A stretch of 64,000 bases of DNA from Ralstonia pickettii DTP0602 (GTDB lineage Bacteria; Pseudomonadota; Gammaproteobacteria; Burkholderiales; Burkholderiaceae). The notes beneath the pieces are model-generated. The model worked only from the letters and a program-made list of their open reading frames with translations. It was not told the DNA's origin and did no database searches. Below, piece by piece: positions 55,964 through 64,000 of this stretch. Made by a program: the position numbers and the translations under genes. Within the stretch, counting starts at the first letter, position 1. The number at the start of each line of letters is the position of its first letter. The DNA lies in the NCBI GenBank assembly GCA_000471925.1, contig CP006667.1:558001-622000 (forward strand). The letters run 5' to 3'.

Positions 55964-56989
55964 TCAGGCCCGCGCCGCGGCGCGATCCTCCAGCAACGCA
56001 TCGCGGTTGGCATAGCGCGACGCCATCACCGAACACACGATCAGCTGCAACTGGTGGTAGACCATCAGCGGCAGCACCAGCAGCCCCAGCGCGGGATGCC
56101 CGGCGAACAGGATCTTGGCCATCGGGATGCCGTTGGCCAAGCTCTTCTTGGAGCCGCAGAACACCGCGGTGATCTCGTCCTCGACCGAGAACCCGAGCCG
56201 GCGCGCGGTGAAGGTGGTGATGCCCAGCACCACGAACAGCAGGATCGCGGCGATCAGCATCACCGCGCCGATGGTCTGCCACTGGTACTGGTGCCACAGG
56301 CCTTCCGCGGTGGCGTCGCAGAACGAGGAATAGACGATCAGCACGATCACGCCGCGGTCGATCTTGGTGGTGATGTGCTTCTTCTTCGCCAGCCAGTTGC
56401 CGATCAGCGGACGCAGCAGCTGGCCCAGCGCGAACGGCAGCAGCAGCTGCAGCGCCACGCCGGTAAGCGCCTTGCCCAGCGGCATCGACGCGCCGCTGGC
56501 GCTGATCACCAGGCCCATCAGCAGCGGCGTGACCAGCATGCCGATCAGGCCCGAGATGGTGGCGTTGAAGATCGCGCCCGACACATTGCCGCGCGCCATC
56601 GAGGTCATCGCCACCGACGACGACACCGTCGACGGCAGCGCGCACAGGAAGAACACGCCCAGCAGCAGGTCGGCCGGCAGCTGGTTGCGCAGCGACAACA
56701 TCAGCAGTACGCCGACGATCGGGAAGACCACGTAGGTGAAGGCCTGCACGAACACATGCAGGCGCCAGTGCTTGGCGCCCGCCACCAGCTTGTCGCGCGA
56801 CAGCGCCGCGCCGTGCAGGAAGAAGACCAGCGCCACGCCCACGCTGGTGACCACGCCCAGGTGCAGCGGCCCGTCGCCGGCGCCGAGTTCGGGGGCCGCC
56901 AGCGCGATGGCGATGGCGGTCAGCATGATGAGGACGAAGCCGTCGATCAGGTCAAAGAGTTTCTTGAGATTGCGGACAATGCGAGACAT
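55964..56989 (-). CDS. SBF-like transporter (bile acid:sodium symporter family)
   Basis: 341 residues with nine or ten membrane helices and no signal peptide. The sequence follows the SBF_2/YfeH branch of the bile acid:sodium symporter superfamily: LVFFLHGAALSRDKLVAG, ALPSTVSSSVAMTSMARGN and VFCGSKKSLANGIPMAKIL. The substrate of this branch in bacteria is not established. It is divergent from a LysR-type gene 93 bases away, which likely regulates it. Confidence 0.88.
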   Translation of the reverse strand: MSRIVRNLKKLFDLIDGFVLIMLTAIAIALAAPELGAGDGPLHLGVVTSVGVALVFFLHGAALSRDKLVAGAKHWRLHVFVQAFTYVVFPIVGVLLMLSLRNQLPADLLLGVFFLCALPSTVSSSVAMTSMARGNVSGAIFNATISGLIGMLVTPLLMGLVISASGASMPLGKALTGVALQLLLPFALGQLLRPLIGNWLAKKKHITTKIDRGVIVLIVYSSFCDATAEGLWHQYQWQTIGAVMLIAAILLFVVLGITTFTARRLGFSVEDEITAVFCGSKKSLANGIPMAKILFAGHPALGLLVLPLMVYHQLQLIVCSVMASRYANRDALLEDRAAARA

Positions 56990-57048
56990 GACTGCTGGTG
57001 GGTTAGGGTTTTGCCTAGTATTGGACGCCAGCCGGGTCTAGAATGCAA

Positions 57049-57063
57049 ATTCATTTATAGAAT
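57049..57063. promoter_or_regulatory. Candidate LysR-type binding site
   Basis: ATTC and GAAT are separated by ATTTATA in the 93-base gap between the SBF-like transporter and the LysR gene. The dyad has the T-N11-A spacing. Support is limited to position and symmetry. Confidence 0.4.
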
Positions 57064-57082
57064 CTATTTATCCGGCCGTTGC

Positions 57083-58000
57083 ATGAATTACACACTGCGC
57101 CAGTTGCGCGTCTTCCTGGCAGTGGCGAATACCGGCGGGTTCAGCCGGGCCGCCGACACAGTCGGCCTGACCCAGCCTGCGGTGAGTCGGGGCGTCGCTG
57201 AGCTTGAGGAATCACTTGGCGTACGCCTGCTGGACCGGACCACGCGCGAAGTGGTGCTGACTGAAGCCGGCCACGCGCTGGCGCCCGCGCTGGAGCGGCT
57301 GCTGGGGCAGCTGGACGACACGCTCGAAGAAACGCGGCAGCTGGGAGAACGCTATAGCGGCCGCGTGGTGATCGCCGGCGCGCCGACCATCTCCGCCCGG
57401 CTGATGCCGATGTACGTCGCCGCCTGTGCCGCCCAATACCCGGAAATCCGCCTGACCGTGCGCGACAACGTGCAGGCCGACGGCCTGGAACAGGTGCGCG
57501 CGGGCGCGGTGGACTTCGGCGTGGTGATCGATCCGCTGGTGCGCGACGGGCTGGTGGTCGAACCGGTGGCGACCGACCCGTTCTGCTTTGTCTGCCGGCG
57601 CGACCATCCGCTGGCGCAGTCGGCCTCGGTGCCCTGGTCGGCCCTGGACGGCATGCGGCTGGTGCTGCTGGACTTTGCGTCCGGCAGCCGGCCGCTGATC
57701 GACCGCGTGTTCGGACGGCACGGCGTGGTGCCGCAGGTGGTGCAGGAGTTGGGCCACTCGGCCAGCGTGTTCGGCATGGTCGAGGCCGGCATCGGCGCCT
57801 CGGTGCTGCCGTCGTTCGCGCTGCCGCTGCCGGCGGCGTCGCCGCTGGTGTGGCGCCCGCTGGTGCCGCGCGAGGAGCGCAGCATCGTCATGGTCCGGCG
57901 CGAGGATCGTTCGCTGTCGCCCGCCGCGGCGGCGGTGTGGGAGCTGGTGCGGCGCCTGACCGTGCGCGCCGAGGCGCCCGCGATGGGCGCCGCGGCCTGA
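57083..58000 (+). CDS. LysR-type transcriptional regulator
   Basis: 305 residues. Winged helix at the N-terminus (LRQLRVFLAVANTGGFSRAA, TQPAVSRGVAELEESLG), effector domain beyond residue 90 with GRVVIAGAPTISARLMP. It is divergent from the SBF-like transporter, a common pairing, so autogenous control and regulation of the transporter are the likely roles. The ligand is unknown. The ATG at 57083 lies about 20 bases after the last dyad element in the gap. Confidence 0.9.
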   Translation: MNYTLRQLRVFLAVANTGGFSRAADTVGLTQPAVSRGVAELEESLGVRLLDRTTREVVLTEAGHALAPALERLLGQLDDTLEETRQLGERYSGRVVIAGAPTISARLMPMYVAACAAQYPEIRLTVRDNVQADGLEQVRAGAVDFGVVIDPLVRDGLVVEPVATDPFCFVCRRDHPLAQSASVPWSALDGMRLVLLDFASGSRPLIDRVFGRHGVVPQVVQELGHSASVFGMVEAGIGASVLPSFALPLPAASPLVWRPLVPREERSIVMVRREDRSLSPAAAAVWELVRRLTVRAEAPAMGAAA

Positions 58001-58016
58001 CCTGGCCCCATCAACC

Positions 58017-58796
58017 TCAGCGCGCGGTCACCATCACCGCTTCCAGTTCGAAGCTGCCGTCTGCCTGTACGCGATAGTGCTCGCGCACTTCGGCGGGCGC
58101 GACCTGCCACAGGTGGCGGATCGCCTCGATCGCCACCGGCGGGGTGCGCATGCGCTTGACCCAGCTGTCGAACTCGATGCCGATGCGCCAGATATCGGAC
58201 ACGTTGATGCCCTCGGCAGCAAAGCCCGCCGCCTCGAACATCGCGTGCCAGCCAGCCGGCGTGTAGTCGCGCACGTGCGAGGGATCGCGCAGCAACTCGA
58301 CCGACTGCAGCCAGGTATCGCGCAACGGGTCTGGCGCACCGACGATATCGATCAGTATCACCTTGCCGCCCGGCCGCAGCACGCGGCGGATCTCGGCCAG
58401 CGCCGCCGCCACGTCGCGCCAGTGGTGCGCGCTCATGCGCGAAACCACCGCGCAGAAGCTGGCATCCTCGAACGGCAACTGCTCCGCCGCGCCCTGGCGC
58501 GTGCGCACATTGGCCAGCCCGCGCGCTTGCGCCGCGGCGTCGACCACGGCCAGCATCTCGGCCGACAGATCGTAAGCCGTCACTTCGCCCACGACCGCTG
58601 CCGCGGCAAAGCTGGCGTGGCCGGCGCCACAGCCCAGGTCCAGCACCCGGCTGCGTGGGCGTTTGGCCTCGGGGATCAGTGCCGCCAGTTCATCCTTCAG
58701 CTGCTGCAGGTCCGCGCCCTGGGCATGGACGGCGCTGGTGAGGTAGGCGCTGGCGGTGGCGCCGAACTGGGCGGCAACGAGTTGCTGTTGTTGCAT
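58017..58796 (-). CDS. Class I SAM-dependent methyltransferase
   Basis: 259 residues. The SAM-binding motif I is VLDLGCGAGHASFAAA (about 50-65), motif II contains YDLSAEML, and the acidic motif III region is around LPFEDASFCAVVSRMSAHHW, a UbiE/Ubie-like methyltransferase-11 pattern. Substrate cannot be told. It converges on the LysR gene and starts opposite an XRE regulator 152 bases away. Confidence 0.88.
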   Translation of the reverse strand: MQQQQLVAAQFGATASAYLTSAVHAQGADLQQLKDELAALIPEAKRPRSRVLDLGCGAGHASFAAAAVVGEVTAYDLSAEMLAVVDAAAQARGLANVRTRQGAAEQLPFEDASFCAVVSRMSAHHWRDVAAALAEIRRVLRPGGKVILIDIVGAPDPLRDTWLQSVELLRDPSHVRDYTPAGWHAMFEAAGFAAEGINVSDIWRIGIEFDSWVKRMRTPPVAIEAIRHLWQVAPAEVREHYRVQADGSFELEAVMVTAR

Positions 58797-58948
58797 GGTG
58801 CTGGCTCCTTGGGCCGGAAGTCAGGCCTTCTTGTCGGGAGGTTGAAGGGTGGGGACTTGCCCGCGAGGCGGGTTCGGCCTACTGTAGGCGGGCTGTTTTC
58901 CCGGTACAAGTCAGCGATTTATCCTGGTATAACCGCCACCAGCCTGCC

Positions 58949-59761
58949 ATGCCTCTGTCTGCCGATCTCTCCGATTCCTTGCCCGCATCGCCATCTTCGC
59001 GCGAAGCCGTGCTCGGCGCCTTCCTGCGCGCGCACCGCGAACGGCTGGTGCCGGCCGACGTCGGCCTCGCACCCGGACGCCGCCGCCGCACGCCAGGGCT
59101 GCGCCGCGAGGAGGTGGCGCAGCTGGCGGGCTTGAGCACGACCTGGGTGACCTGGCTGGAGCAGGGCCGGCCGGTCTCGCTGTCGGCCCGCGCGCTGGCC
59201 AGCCTGGCCGCGGCGCTGCGCCTGTCGCGGGCCGAGCGCGCCTACCTGTTCGAACTGGCCGGCAGGCGCGATCCACAGCAGGCCGCCGACGAGACCGTGC
59301 CGCCCACGGTCCTGGCCAGCGTGCACGCGGTGGCGGGGCCATCCTACCTGCTCGACCGCCAATGGACCGCGCTGGCCTGGAACGACGCCGCCGCGCGCCT
59401 GTTCACCGGCTGGCTCGACGCCGCCGGCAACGAGCGCAACCTGCTGCGCGCCATGTTCCTGTCGCCGGCGCTGCAGGTGCTGGTGGAAGACTGGCCCCAC
59501 CGCGCCGCGCGCCTGGTGGCCGAATTCCGCGCGCACAGCATCCGTCACGCCGACGAGGCGCCGACGCGCGCATTGATCGATGGACTGATGGAAGAGAGCG
59601 CGGCCTTCCGCGATGCCTGGCTGTCGCAGGACGTGGAAGACCGCGAGGGCGGCCGTCGCGGCTTTCGCCATCCGCTGCTGGGCGCGCTGCAGTTCGAGCA
59701 GTTGACGCTGGTGCCGGCGGCGGCGCCGGGCCTGATGCTGGTGATGCTGCTGCCCGGCTGA
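58949..59761 (+). CDS. XRE-type regulator with MmyB-like ligand domain
   Basis: 270 residues. An N-terminal Cro/CI-like helix-turn-helix (LGAFLRAHRERLVPADVGLA, then RREEVAQLAGLSTTWVTWLE) is followed by the MmyB-like domain (VAGPSYLLDRQWTALAWNDA, LFTGWLD, RNLLRAMF) that binds fatty-acid-like ligands in related structures. This pairing is common in actinobacteria and beta-proteobacteria. It is divergent from the methyltransferase gene, with TATAAC at 58928 as a possible -10 for its own promoter. Confidence 0.9.
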   Translation: MPLSADLSDSLPASPSSREAVLGAFLRAHRERLVPADVGLAPGRRRRTPGLRREEVAQLAGLSTTWVTWLEQGRPVSLSARALASLAAALRLSRAERAYLFELAGRRDPQQAADETVPPTVLASVHAVAGPSYLLDRQWTALAWNDAAARLFTGWLDAAGNERNLLRAMFLSPALQVLVEDWPHRAARLVAEFRAHSIRHADEAPTRALIDGLMEESAAFRDAWLSQDVEDREGGRRGFRHPLLGALQFEQLTLVPAAAPGLMLVMLLPG

Positions 59762-59779
59762 GCGGGCAGCGCCTGGCAA

Positions 59780-60538
59780 TTACTTGGGCTGCATCCGGAT
59801 CGCGCCGTCCAGGCGAATCACTTCGCCGTTGAGCATGGTGTTCTCGATGATCGAGCGGGCCAGCTTGGCATACTCCGCCGGGCGGCCAAGGCGCGGCGGG
59901 AACGGCACCATATTGCCGAGCGCGTCCTGCACCTCCTGCGGCATGCCCAGCAGCATCGGCGTCTCGAAGATGCCCGGTGCAATCGTCATGCAGCGCACGC
60001 CGTCGCGCGACAGGTCGCGCGCGATCGCCAGCGTCATCGCCACCACGCCGCCCTTGGACGCGGCATAGGCCGCCTGCCCGATCTGGCCGTCGAAGGCCGC
60101 CACCGACGCGGTATTGATGATCACGCCGCGCTCGCCCTCGCCGTCGGGCGTGTTCTGCACCATCGCCGCGGCCGCCAGCCGGATCATGTTGAAGGTGCCG
60201 ATCAGGTTGATGCGGATGGTCTTGTCGAAGGCATCGAGCGGATGCGGGCCGTTCTTGCCGACGGTCTTGTTGGCCGTGGCGATGCCGGCGCAGTTGACGA
60301 TGCCCGACAGCCGGCCCAGCGCCTGGGCAGCCGCAACCACGGCCTGGCCATCGGCCTCCGAGGTGACATCGCAGCGCATGAACTGTCCGCCCAGTTCGGC
60401 GGCCAGCGCCTGGCCGACCGACTCGTTCAGGTCGGCGATCACGACCTTGCCGCCGGCTTCGGCCAGCATGCGCGCGGTGCCCGCGCCGAGCCCGGAGGCG
60501 CCGCCGGTGACGATGAATACGTTGCCCTGGATCTGCAT
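59780..60538 (-). CDS. SDR family dehydrogenase, probably 3-hydroxyacyl-CoA dehydrogenase type II
   Basis: 252 residues. The Rossmann site is [16 protein letters not shown], the catalytic residues are Ser in [17 protein letters not shown] and the YxxxK of AAYAASKGG, and the NAD-type acidic residue follows in VIADLNES. The insert around [19 protein letters not shown] and the ending PKLARSII-like region match HSD10-type enzymes of short-chain and branched-chain acyl-CoA breakdown. A palindrome upstream resembles the site of the branched-chain catabolism regulator LiuR, which fits such a role. Confidence 0.88.
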   Translation of the reverse strand: MQIQGNVFIVTGGASGLGAGTARMLAEAGGKVVIADLNESVGQALAAELGGQFMRCDVTSEADGQAVVAAAQALGRLSGIVNCAGIATANKTVGKNGPHPLDAFDKTIRINLIGTFNMIRLAAAAMVQNTPDGEGERGVIINTASVAAFDGQIGQAAYAASKGGVVAMTLAIARDLSRDGVRCMTIAPGIFETPMLLGMPQEVQDALGNMVPFPPRLGRPAEYAKLARSIIENTMLNGEVIRLDGAIRMQPK

Positions 60539-60575
60539 TGCTTGTCTCCTCGGTGTCAGGTGGTTTTTGTTGCCG

Positions 60576-60591
60576 TTTACGTAAACGTCAA
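60576..60591 (-). promoter_or_regulatory. Candidate LiuR-type operator
   Basis: TTTACGTAAACGTCAA is an inverted repeat of TTnACGT half-sites with a 2-base spacer, 38 bases before the SDR start. As I recall, LiuR, a MerR-type regulator of branched-chain amino acid breakdown, binds sites of this form. TTGCAC and TAAAAT, 16 bases apart on the minus strand at 60604-60631, could be the promoter. The assignment is from memory and unverified. Confidence 0.45.
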
Positions 60592-60650
60592 TTCGATCGA
60601 CCGTATTTTACGGAGTGACAGCGGATGTGCAAGGGGAACGGGTAAGGGGA

Positions 60651-60682
60651 TCAAAAACAAAAAGCGGCCCGAAGGCCGCTTT
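60651..60682 (-). terminator. Rho-independent terminator of adk
   Basis: AAAGCGGCC and GGCCGCTTT form a perfect 9-base stem around a CGAA loop (60661-60682). On the minus strand it is followed by a T-rich stretch. It lies 25 bases after the adk stop codon. Confidence 0.92.
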
Positions 60683-60706
60683 CCACGTCGCGAGAAGGCG
60701 AGATGA

Positions 60707-61372
<666 letters not shown>

Positions 61373-61758
61373 TTACGGGTCCTCAGAGTTTTGAATCTGG
61401 TGTGGCGGGAGATCTAGAAGGAGGGTAACGCCGTAACTTGACGCAAGACTTACTGCTGTCCTGATGCGTTCTGACTGCGTTCAACGCGGGCATTGCTCAC
61501 GCATGCCTCACGCATACGGCCGGCGGCGGCTGCCAGGGGGATGGCGGCGCGGCGCACCGGACGGGCTCTATCTTTATCTCCCCACCGAGCCTTGGCCAGG
61601 CGGCGCGTTGCTTCGCGCCTGCCGGGCGGCTCTGTATCGGCAAGCATTATGCCATGAGGCGGCGCGAAATCGGCCCGAAATCCGCCCCCCTGTTCAGGTT
61701 GCAGCAGTATGAACCTGAGCGGGCAGGCGTCTTTCGGGGTGTCTCATGGGCCTGGCCG
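61373..61758. other. Intergenic region between kdsB and adk, no gene seen
   Basis: A 386-base gap between two leftward genes. It should hold the adk promoter, probably in the less GC-rich part near 61380-61450. Short open frames on both strands have no recognisable protein features, and no tRNA-like or strong terminator structure was found. A small RNA or short unannotated gene cannot be excluded. Confidence 0.35.
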
Positions 61759-62568
61759 TCAGGGCCCTTCCTGCGCCATCGACTGTGCCCACAACACGCG
61801 CACGCGCTCCAGGTCGGCCTGGGTGTCGACACCCGGCGCGGGCGCCGCATTGGTTTCGAGCACGGCAATGCGCTCGCCATGCCACATGGCGCGCAGCTGC
61901 TCCAGCGCCTCGACCTGCTCCAGCGGCGCCGCCGCCAGCGTCGGGAAGCGGCGCAGGAAGCCCGCGCGGTAGGCGTACAGCCCGATATGGCGCAGCACCG
62001 GCATGGCCGGCAGCGGCACCTGTGCCATCGAGGCGGGCACGGCCGGCACGCCCGACCAGGCATCGCGCGCCCACGGGATCGGCGCGCGCGAGAAATACAG
62101 CGCGCGGCCGGCGGCGTCGCACACCACCTTGACCACGTTGGGATTGAAGACCTCGGCGATCTCGTGCAGCGGGTGCGCAGCGGTGGCGATGGCGCAGTCG
62201 GCGTGGTGCGCCAGGTGCAGCGCCACCTTGTCGATCAGCGCCGGCTCGATCAGGGGCTCGTCGCCCTGCACGTTGACGACGATGACGTCGTCTGCCAGGC
62301 CCAACTGCGCGGCCACTTCGGCCAGGCGGTCGGTGCCGGAAGGGTGGTCGGCGCGCGTCAGCACGGCTTCGACGCCGTGCGCGGCACAGGCCTGCGCGAC
62401 CGCCGGCGCGTCGGTCGCGACCACGGTGCGCTGCGCCGACGACGCATGCGCGCGCTCGGCCACGCGCACGATCATCGGACGCCCGCCGATATCGGCCAGC
62501 GGCTTGTCAGGCAGCCGGGTCGAAGCCAGCCGCGCGGGAATGACGACGGTAAACGCCGGGACAGTCAT
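61759..62568 (-). CDS. kdsB: 3-deoxy-manno-octulosonate cytidylyltransferase
   Basis: 269 residues. It makes CMP-Kdo for the inner core of lipopolysaccharide. Signatures are [20 protein letters not shown] at the N-terminus, [25 protein letters not shown] and [16 protein letters not shown]. The ATG at 62568 gives the family length; the longer frame overlaps the Trm112-like gene. It forms a leftward cluster lpxK, Trm112-like, kdsB, so lipid A and Kdo synthesis are linked. Confidence 0.96.
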   Translation of the reverse strand: MTVPAFTVVIPARLASTRLPDKPLADIGGRPMIVRVAERAHASSAQRTVVATDAPAVAQACAAHGVEAVLTRADHPSGTDRLAEVAAQLGLADDVIVVNVQGDEPLIEPALIDKVALHLAHHADCAIATAAHPLHEIAEVFNPNVVKVVCDAAGRALYFSRAPIPWARDAWSGVPAVPASMAQVPLPAMPVLRHIGLYAYRAGFLRRFPTLAAAPLEQVEALEQLRAMWHGERIAVLETNAAPAPGVDTQADLERVRVLWAQSMAQEGP

Positions 62569-62579
62569 GGCGCCCCCGC

Positions 62580-62789
62580 TCAGTTGCCGGCAGGGGCGTC
62601 GGGCTCGGGATTGACCACGCGGCCCGGGACCGACTGGCGTGCCTCGTCGGCCAGCATCACGGGGATGCCGTCGCGGATCGGGTATGCCAGCTTGTCGGCG
62701 TGGCAGATCAGTTCCTGCGCGGCGCGGTCGTATTCCAGCTTGCCCTTGCACAGCGGGCAGACCAGGATTTCAAGCAGCCGGTTGTCCAT
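62580..62789 (-). CDS. Trm112-like zinc-ribbon protein (YcaR/UPF0434 family)
   Basis: 69 residues. The start [17 protein letters not shown] with one CxxC, and [11 protein letters not shown] in the second half, define the Trm112/YcaR family. The eukaryotic member activates methyltransferases; the bacterial role is not settled, but the gene typically sits between lpxK and kdsB, as here. Its ATG overlaps the end of lpxK by 20 bases and its stop is 11 bases from kdsB. Confidence 0.93.
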   Translation of the reverse strand: MDNRLLEILVCPLCKGKLEYDRAAQELICHADKLAYPIRDGIPVMLADEARQSVPGRVVNPEPDAPAGN

Positions 62790-63873
62790 CTCGGTGTTCC
62801 TCGTTGCGTCCGGCGGCGCCGGGCGTGGCGGCCGCAGCGGCCGGCGCGGGTTTGACTTGCGCCAGCACGGCGCTGCGGATTTTGTCGATCAGGCCCGCGT
62901 CGATCACGGGCCTGGTGGGCACGACCCAGATGCGCGGGTCGTCGAAGCGCTCGCATTTTACGGCATCCTTCTCGGTGATCAGGATCACGTCGGCATCGAG
63001 CGCGTCGGGGTGGTCGGCGAACGGGTCGACGACAAAGTCATAGTGGTCGGGCAGCGGCAGCGTCTTCGGCGACAGCCCCGCGGCGCGCAGGCTGGCGAAG
63101 AAGCGTTCGGGATTGCCGATACCTGCCGCAGCCAGCACACGGCGGCCGGCAAAGGCGCTGACCGGGCGCGCCATGGTCGGGTCGTTCAGCTGCCAGGCGT
63201 CGTCCAGTTCCAGCCGCATGCCATAGACACCGGGGCGGTCCGGCGTGGCGCGGAAGTTGGGGTCGTTGATCAGCGTGGCGTCGCGCGGGCGCGTCAGCGG
63301 TTCGCGCAGCGGGCCCGCCGGCAGCATCAGGCCATTGCCGCCCATGCGCGAGTCGAACATCACGATTTCAAAGTCGCGCTGCAGCTTGTAGTGCTGCAGC
63401 CCGTCGTCGAGCAGCAGCACGTTGACGCCGGGGTGTGAGACCAGCATGGTCTGCGCGCACAGCGCGCGGTCGGGGAAGACCCACACCGGCACGTCGGCGG
63501 CGCGCGCGATCAGCAGCGGCTCGTCGCCCACGTCGCTGGCCTGCGAGGTCGGCTTGACGCGGCGCGGGTGCCTGAGCTCGACGCCGTAGCCGCGCGATAC
63601 CACGCCCGGCCGCAGCCCGGCTTCGGTCAGCGCCTGCGCCAGCGCGATCACCGCCGGCGTCTTGCCGGTGCCACCCACGGTCACGTTGCCGACCACCACC
63701 ACCGGCATCGGCATCCGTGTCGACTTGAACCAGCCGCGCTGGTAGCCATGGCGGCGCACACGCGCCACCAGCCCGAACAACAGCGAAAACGGCAGCATCA
63801 CCCACGCGAACCAGCCGCGGCGCTGCCACTGGGCGGTGACGAAGTCGGCAAGGGCGTGGCGGGGAACGGGCAT
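62770..63873 (-). CDS. lpxK: Tetraacyldisaccharide 4'-kinase
   Basis: 367 residues. It phosphorylates the 4' position of the lipid A disaccharide at the inner membrane. A membrane-associated N-terminus ([20 protein letters not shown]) leads to a P-loop kinase domain with [43 protein letters not shown] and LLDDGLQHY. The start at 63873 ([16 protein letters not shown]) leaves 127 bases to the window edge, in which no gene is visible. Upstream neighbours are outside the window. Confidence 0.95.
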   Translation of the reverse strand: MPVPRHALADFVTAQWQRRGWFAWVMLPFSLLFGLVARVRRHGYQRGWFKSTRMPMPVVVVGNVTVGGTGKTPAVIALAQALTEAGLRPGVVSRGYGVELRHPRRVKPTSQASDVGDEPLLIARAADVPVWVFPDRALCAQTMLVSHPGVNVLLLDDGLQHYKLQRDFEIVMFDSRMGGNGLMLPAGPLREPLTRPRDATLINDPNFRATPDRPGVYGMRLELDDAWQLNDPTMARPVSAFAGRRVLAAAGIGNPERFFASLRAAGLSPKTLPLPDHYDFVVDPFADHPDALDADVILITEKDAVKCERFDDPRIWVVPTRPVIDAGLIDKIRSAVLAQVKPAPAAAAATPGAAGRNEEHRDGQPAA

Positions 63874-64000
63874 GGATGCGGCGGGCGGTGGAGTCGTGGT
63901 TGGGATGGGATTGTAGTGCGCTGGGGATCTCGCCCCCGGGCTCGCGGAGGCTCAACCATTATGGGCACTGCGCAGCGCATGCGGCAAGCCAGCCTGCCGC

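Noticed and set aside
61450..61712. Short open frames between kdsB and adk
   Set aside because: They overlap each other on opposite strands, lack ribosome sites and show no known features.

Overview
The window is GC-rich, densely coded bacterial DNA from a beta-proteobacterium of the order Burkholderiales, most like Cupriavidus/Ralstonia. Supporting signs are two tripartite-tricarboxylate (Bug-type) receptor genes, the run pgk-pyk-fba-purC-purE-purK-sua5, the heptose/Kdo/lipid A genes (waaF, kdsB, lpxK) of a Gram-negative envelope, and the general protein character. The genus is inferred from gene content, not from a search. No rRNA, tRNA or CRISPR array was seen.

Layout. 1-5 kb: end of a TPR/M48-like gene, then a leftward run ilvE, zinc-finger protein, waaF, NTF2-like, YheT-like hydrolase, hypothetical. 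5-9.3 kb: a SNF2-type helicase and a Bug receptor. 9.4-13.3 kb: two tandem LuxR-type paralogues, the second split near its 5' end by an IS4-family element with a clean target duplication. 13.7-21.5 kb: glycolysis, purine and tRNA-modification genes on the plus strand. 21.5-24.5 kb: azlCD and the PBP4-like dacB. 24.5-27.8 kb: a MarR regulator, a LivK-type binding protein and an FAD monooxygenase with a palindromic operator candidate. 27.9-29.4 kb: a PACE efflux gene divergent from a LysR regulator. 29.4-43 kb: an MdtABC-type RND efflux operon, a divergent two-component system like BaeRS, and plsY. 43.8-47.7 kb: a trimeric autotransporter gene split by an IS607-family element. 47.7-64 kb: ybaK, xerD, ogt, a Bug receptor, a chalcone isomerase-like protein, an AEC transporter, queG, tsaE, amiC, an SBF-type transporter, two regulators, a methyltransferase, an SDR, adk, kdsB, a Trm112-like protein and lpxK.

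The most interesting content is three mobile insertions, two of which carry transposon-encoded RNA-guided nuclease genes. An iscB gene with all RuvC and HNH catalytic residues, preceded by a structured leader that looks like a HEARO/omega RNA, sits inside the RND operon between the mdtC-like gene and its outer-membrane factor. Its stop codon overlaps the start of the outer-membrane gene. An IS607 element (serine recombinase plus TnpB) lies in the membrane-anchor domain of the autotransporter, and removing it at a GG dinucleotide restores the frame exactly. Its TnpB lacks the usual RuvC-II glutamate and has another conserved-looking Glu nearby. The IS4 insertion into the second LuxR gene can also be reversed on paper to give an intact 372-residue protein. 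All three insertions therefore look recent relative to the decay of their targets.
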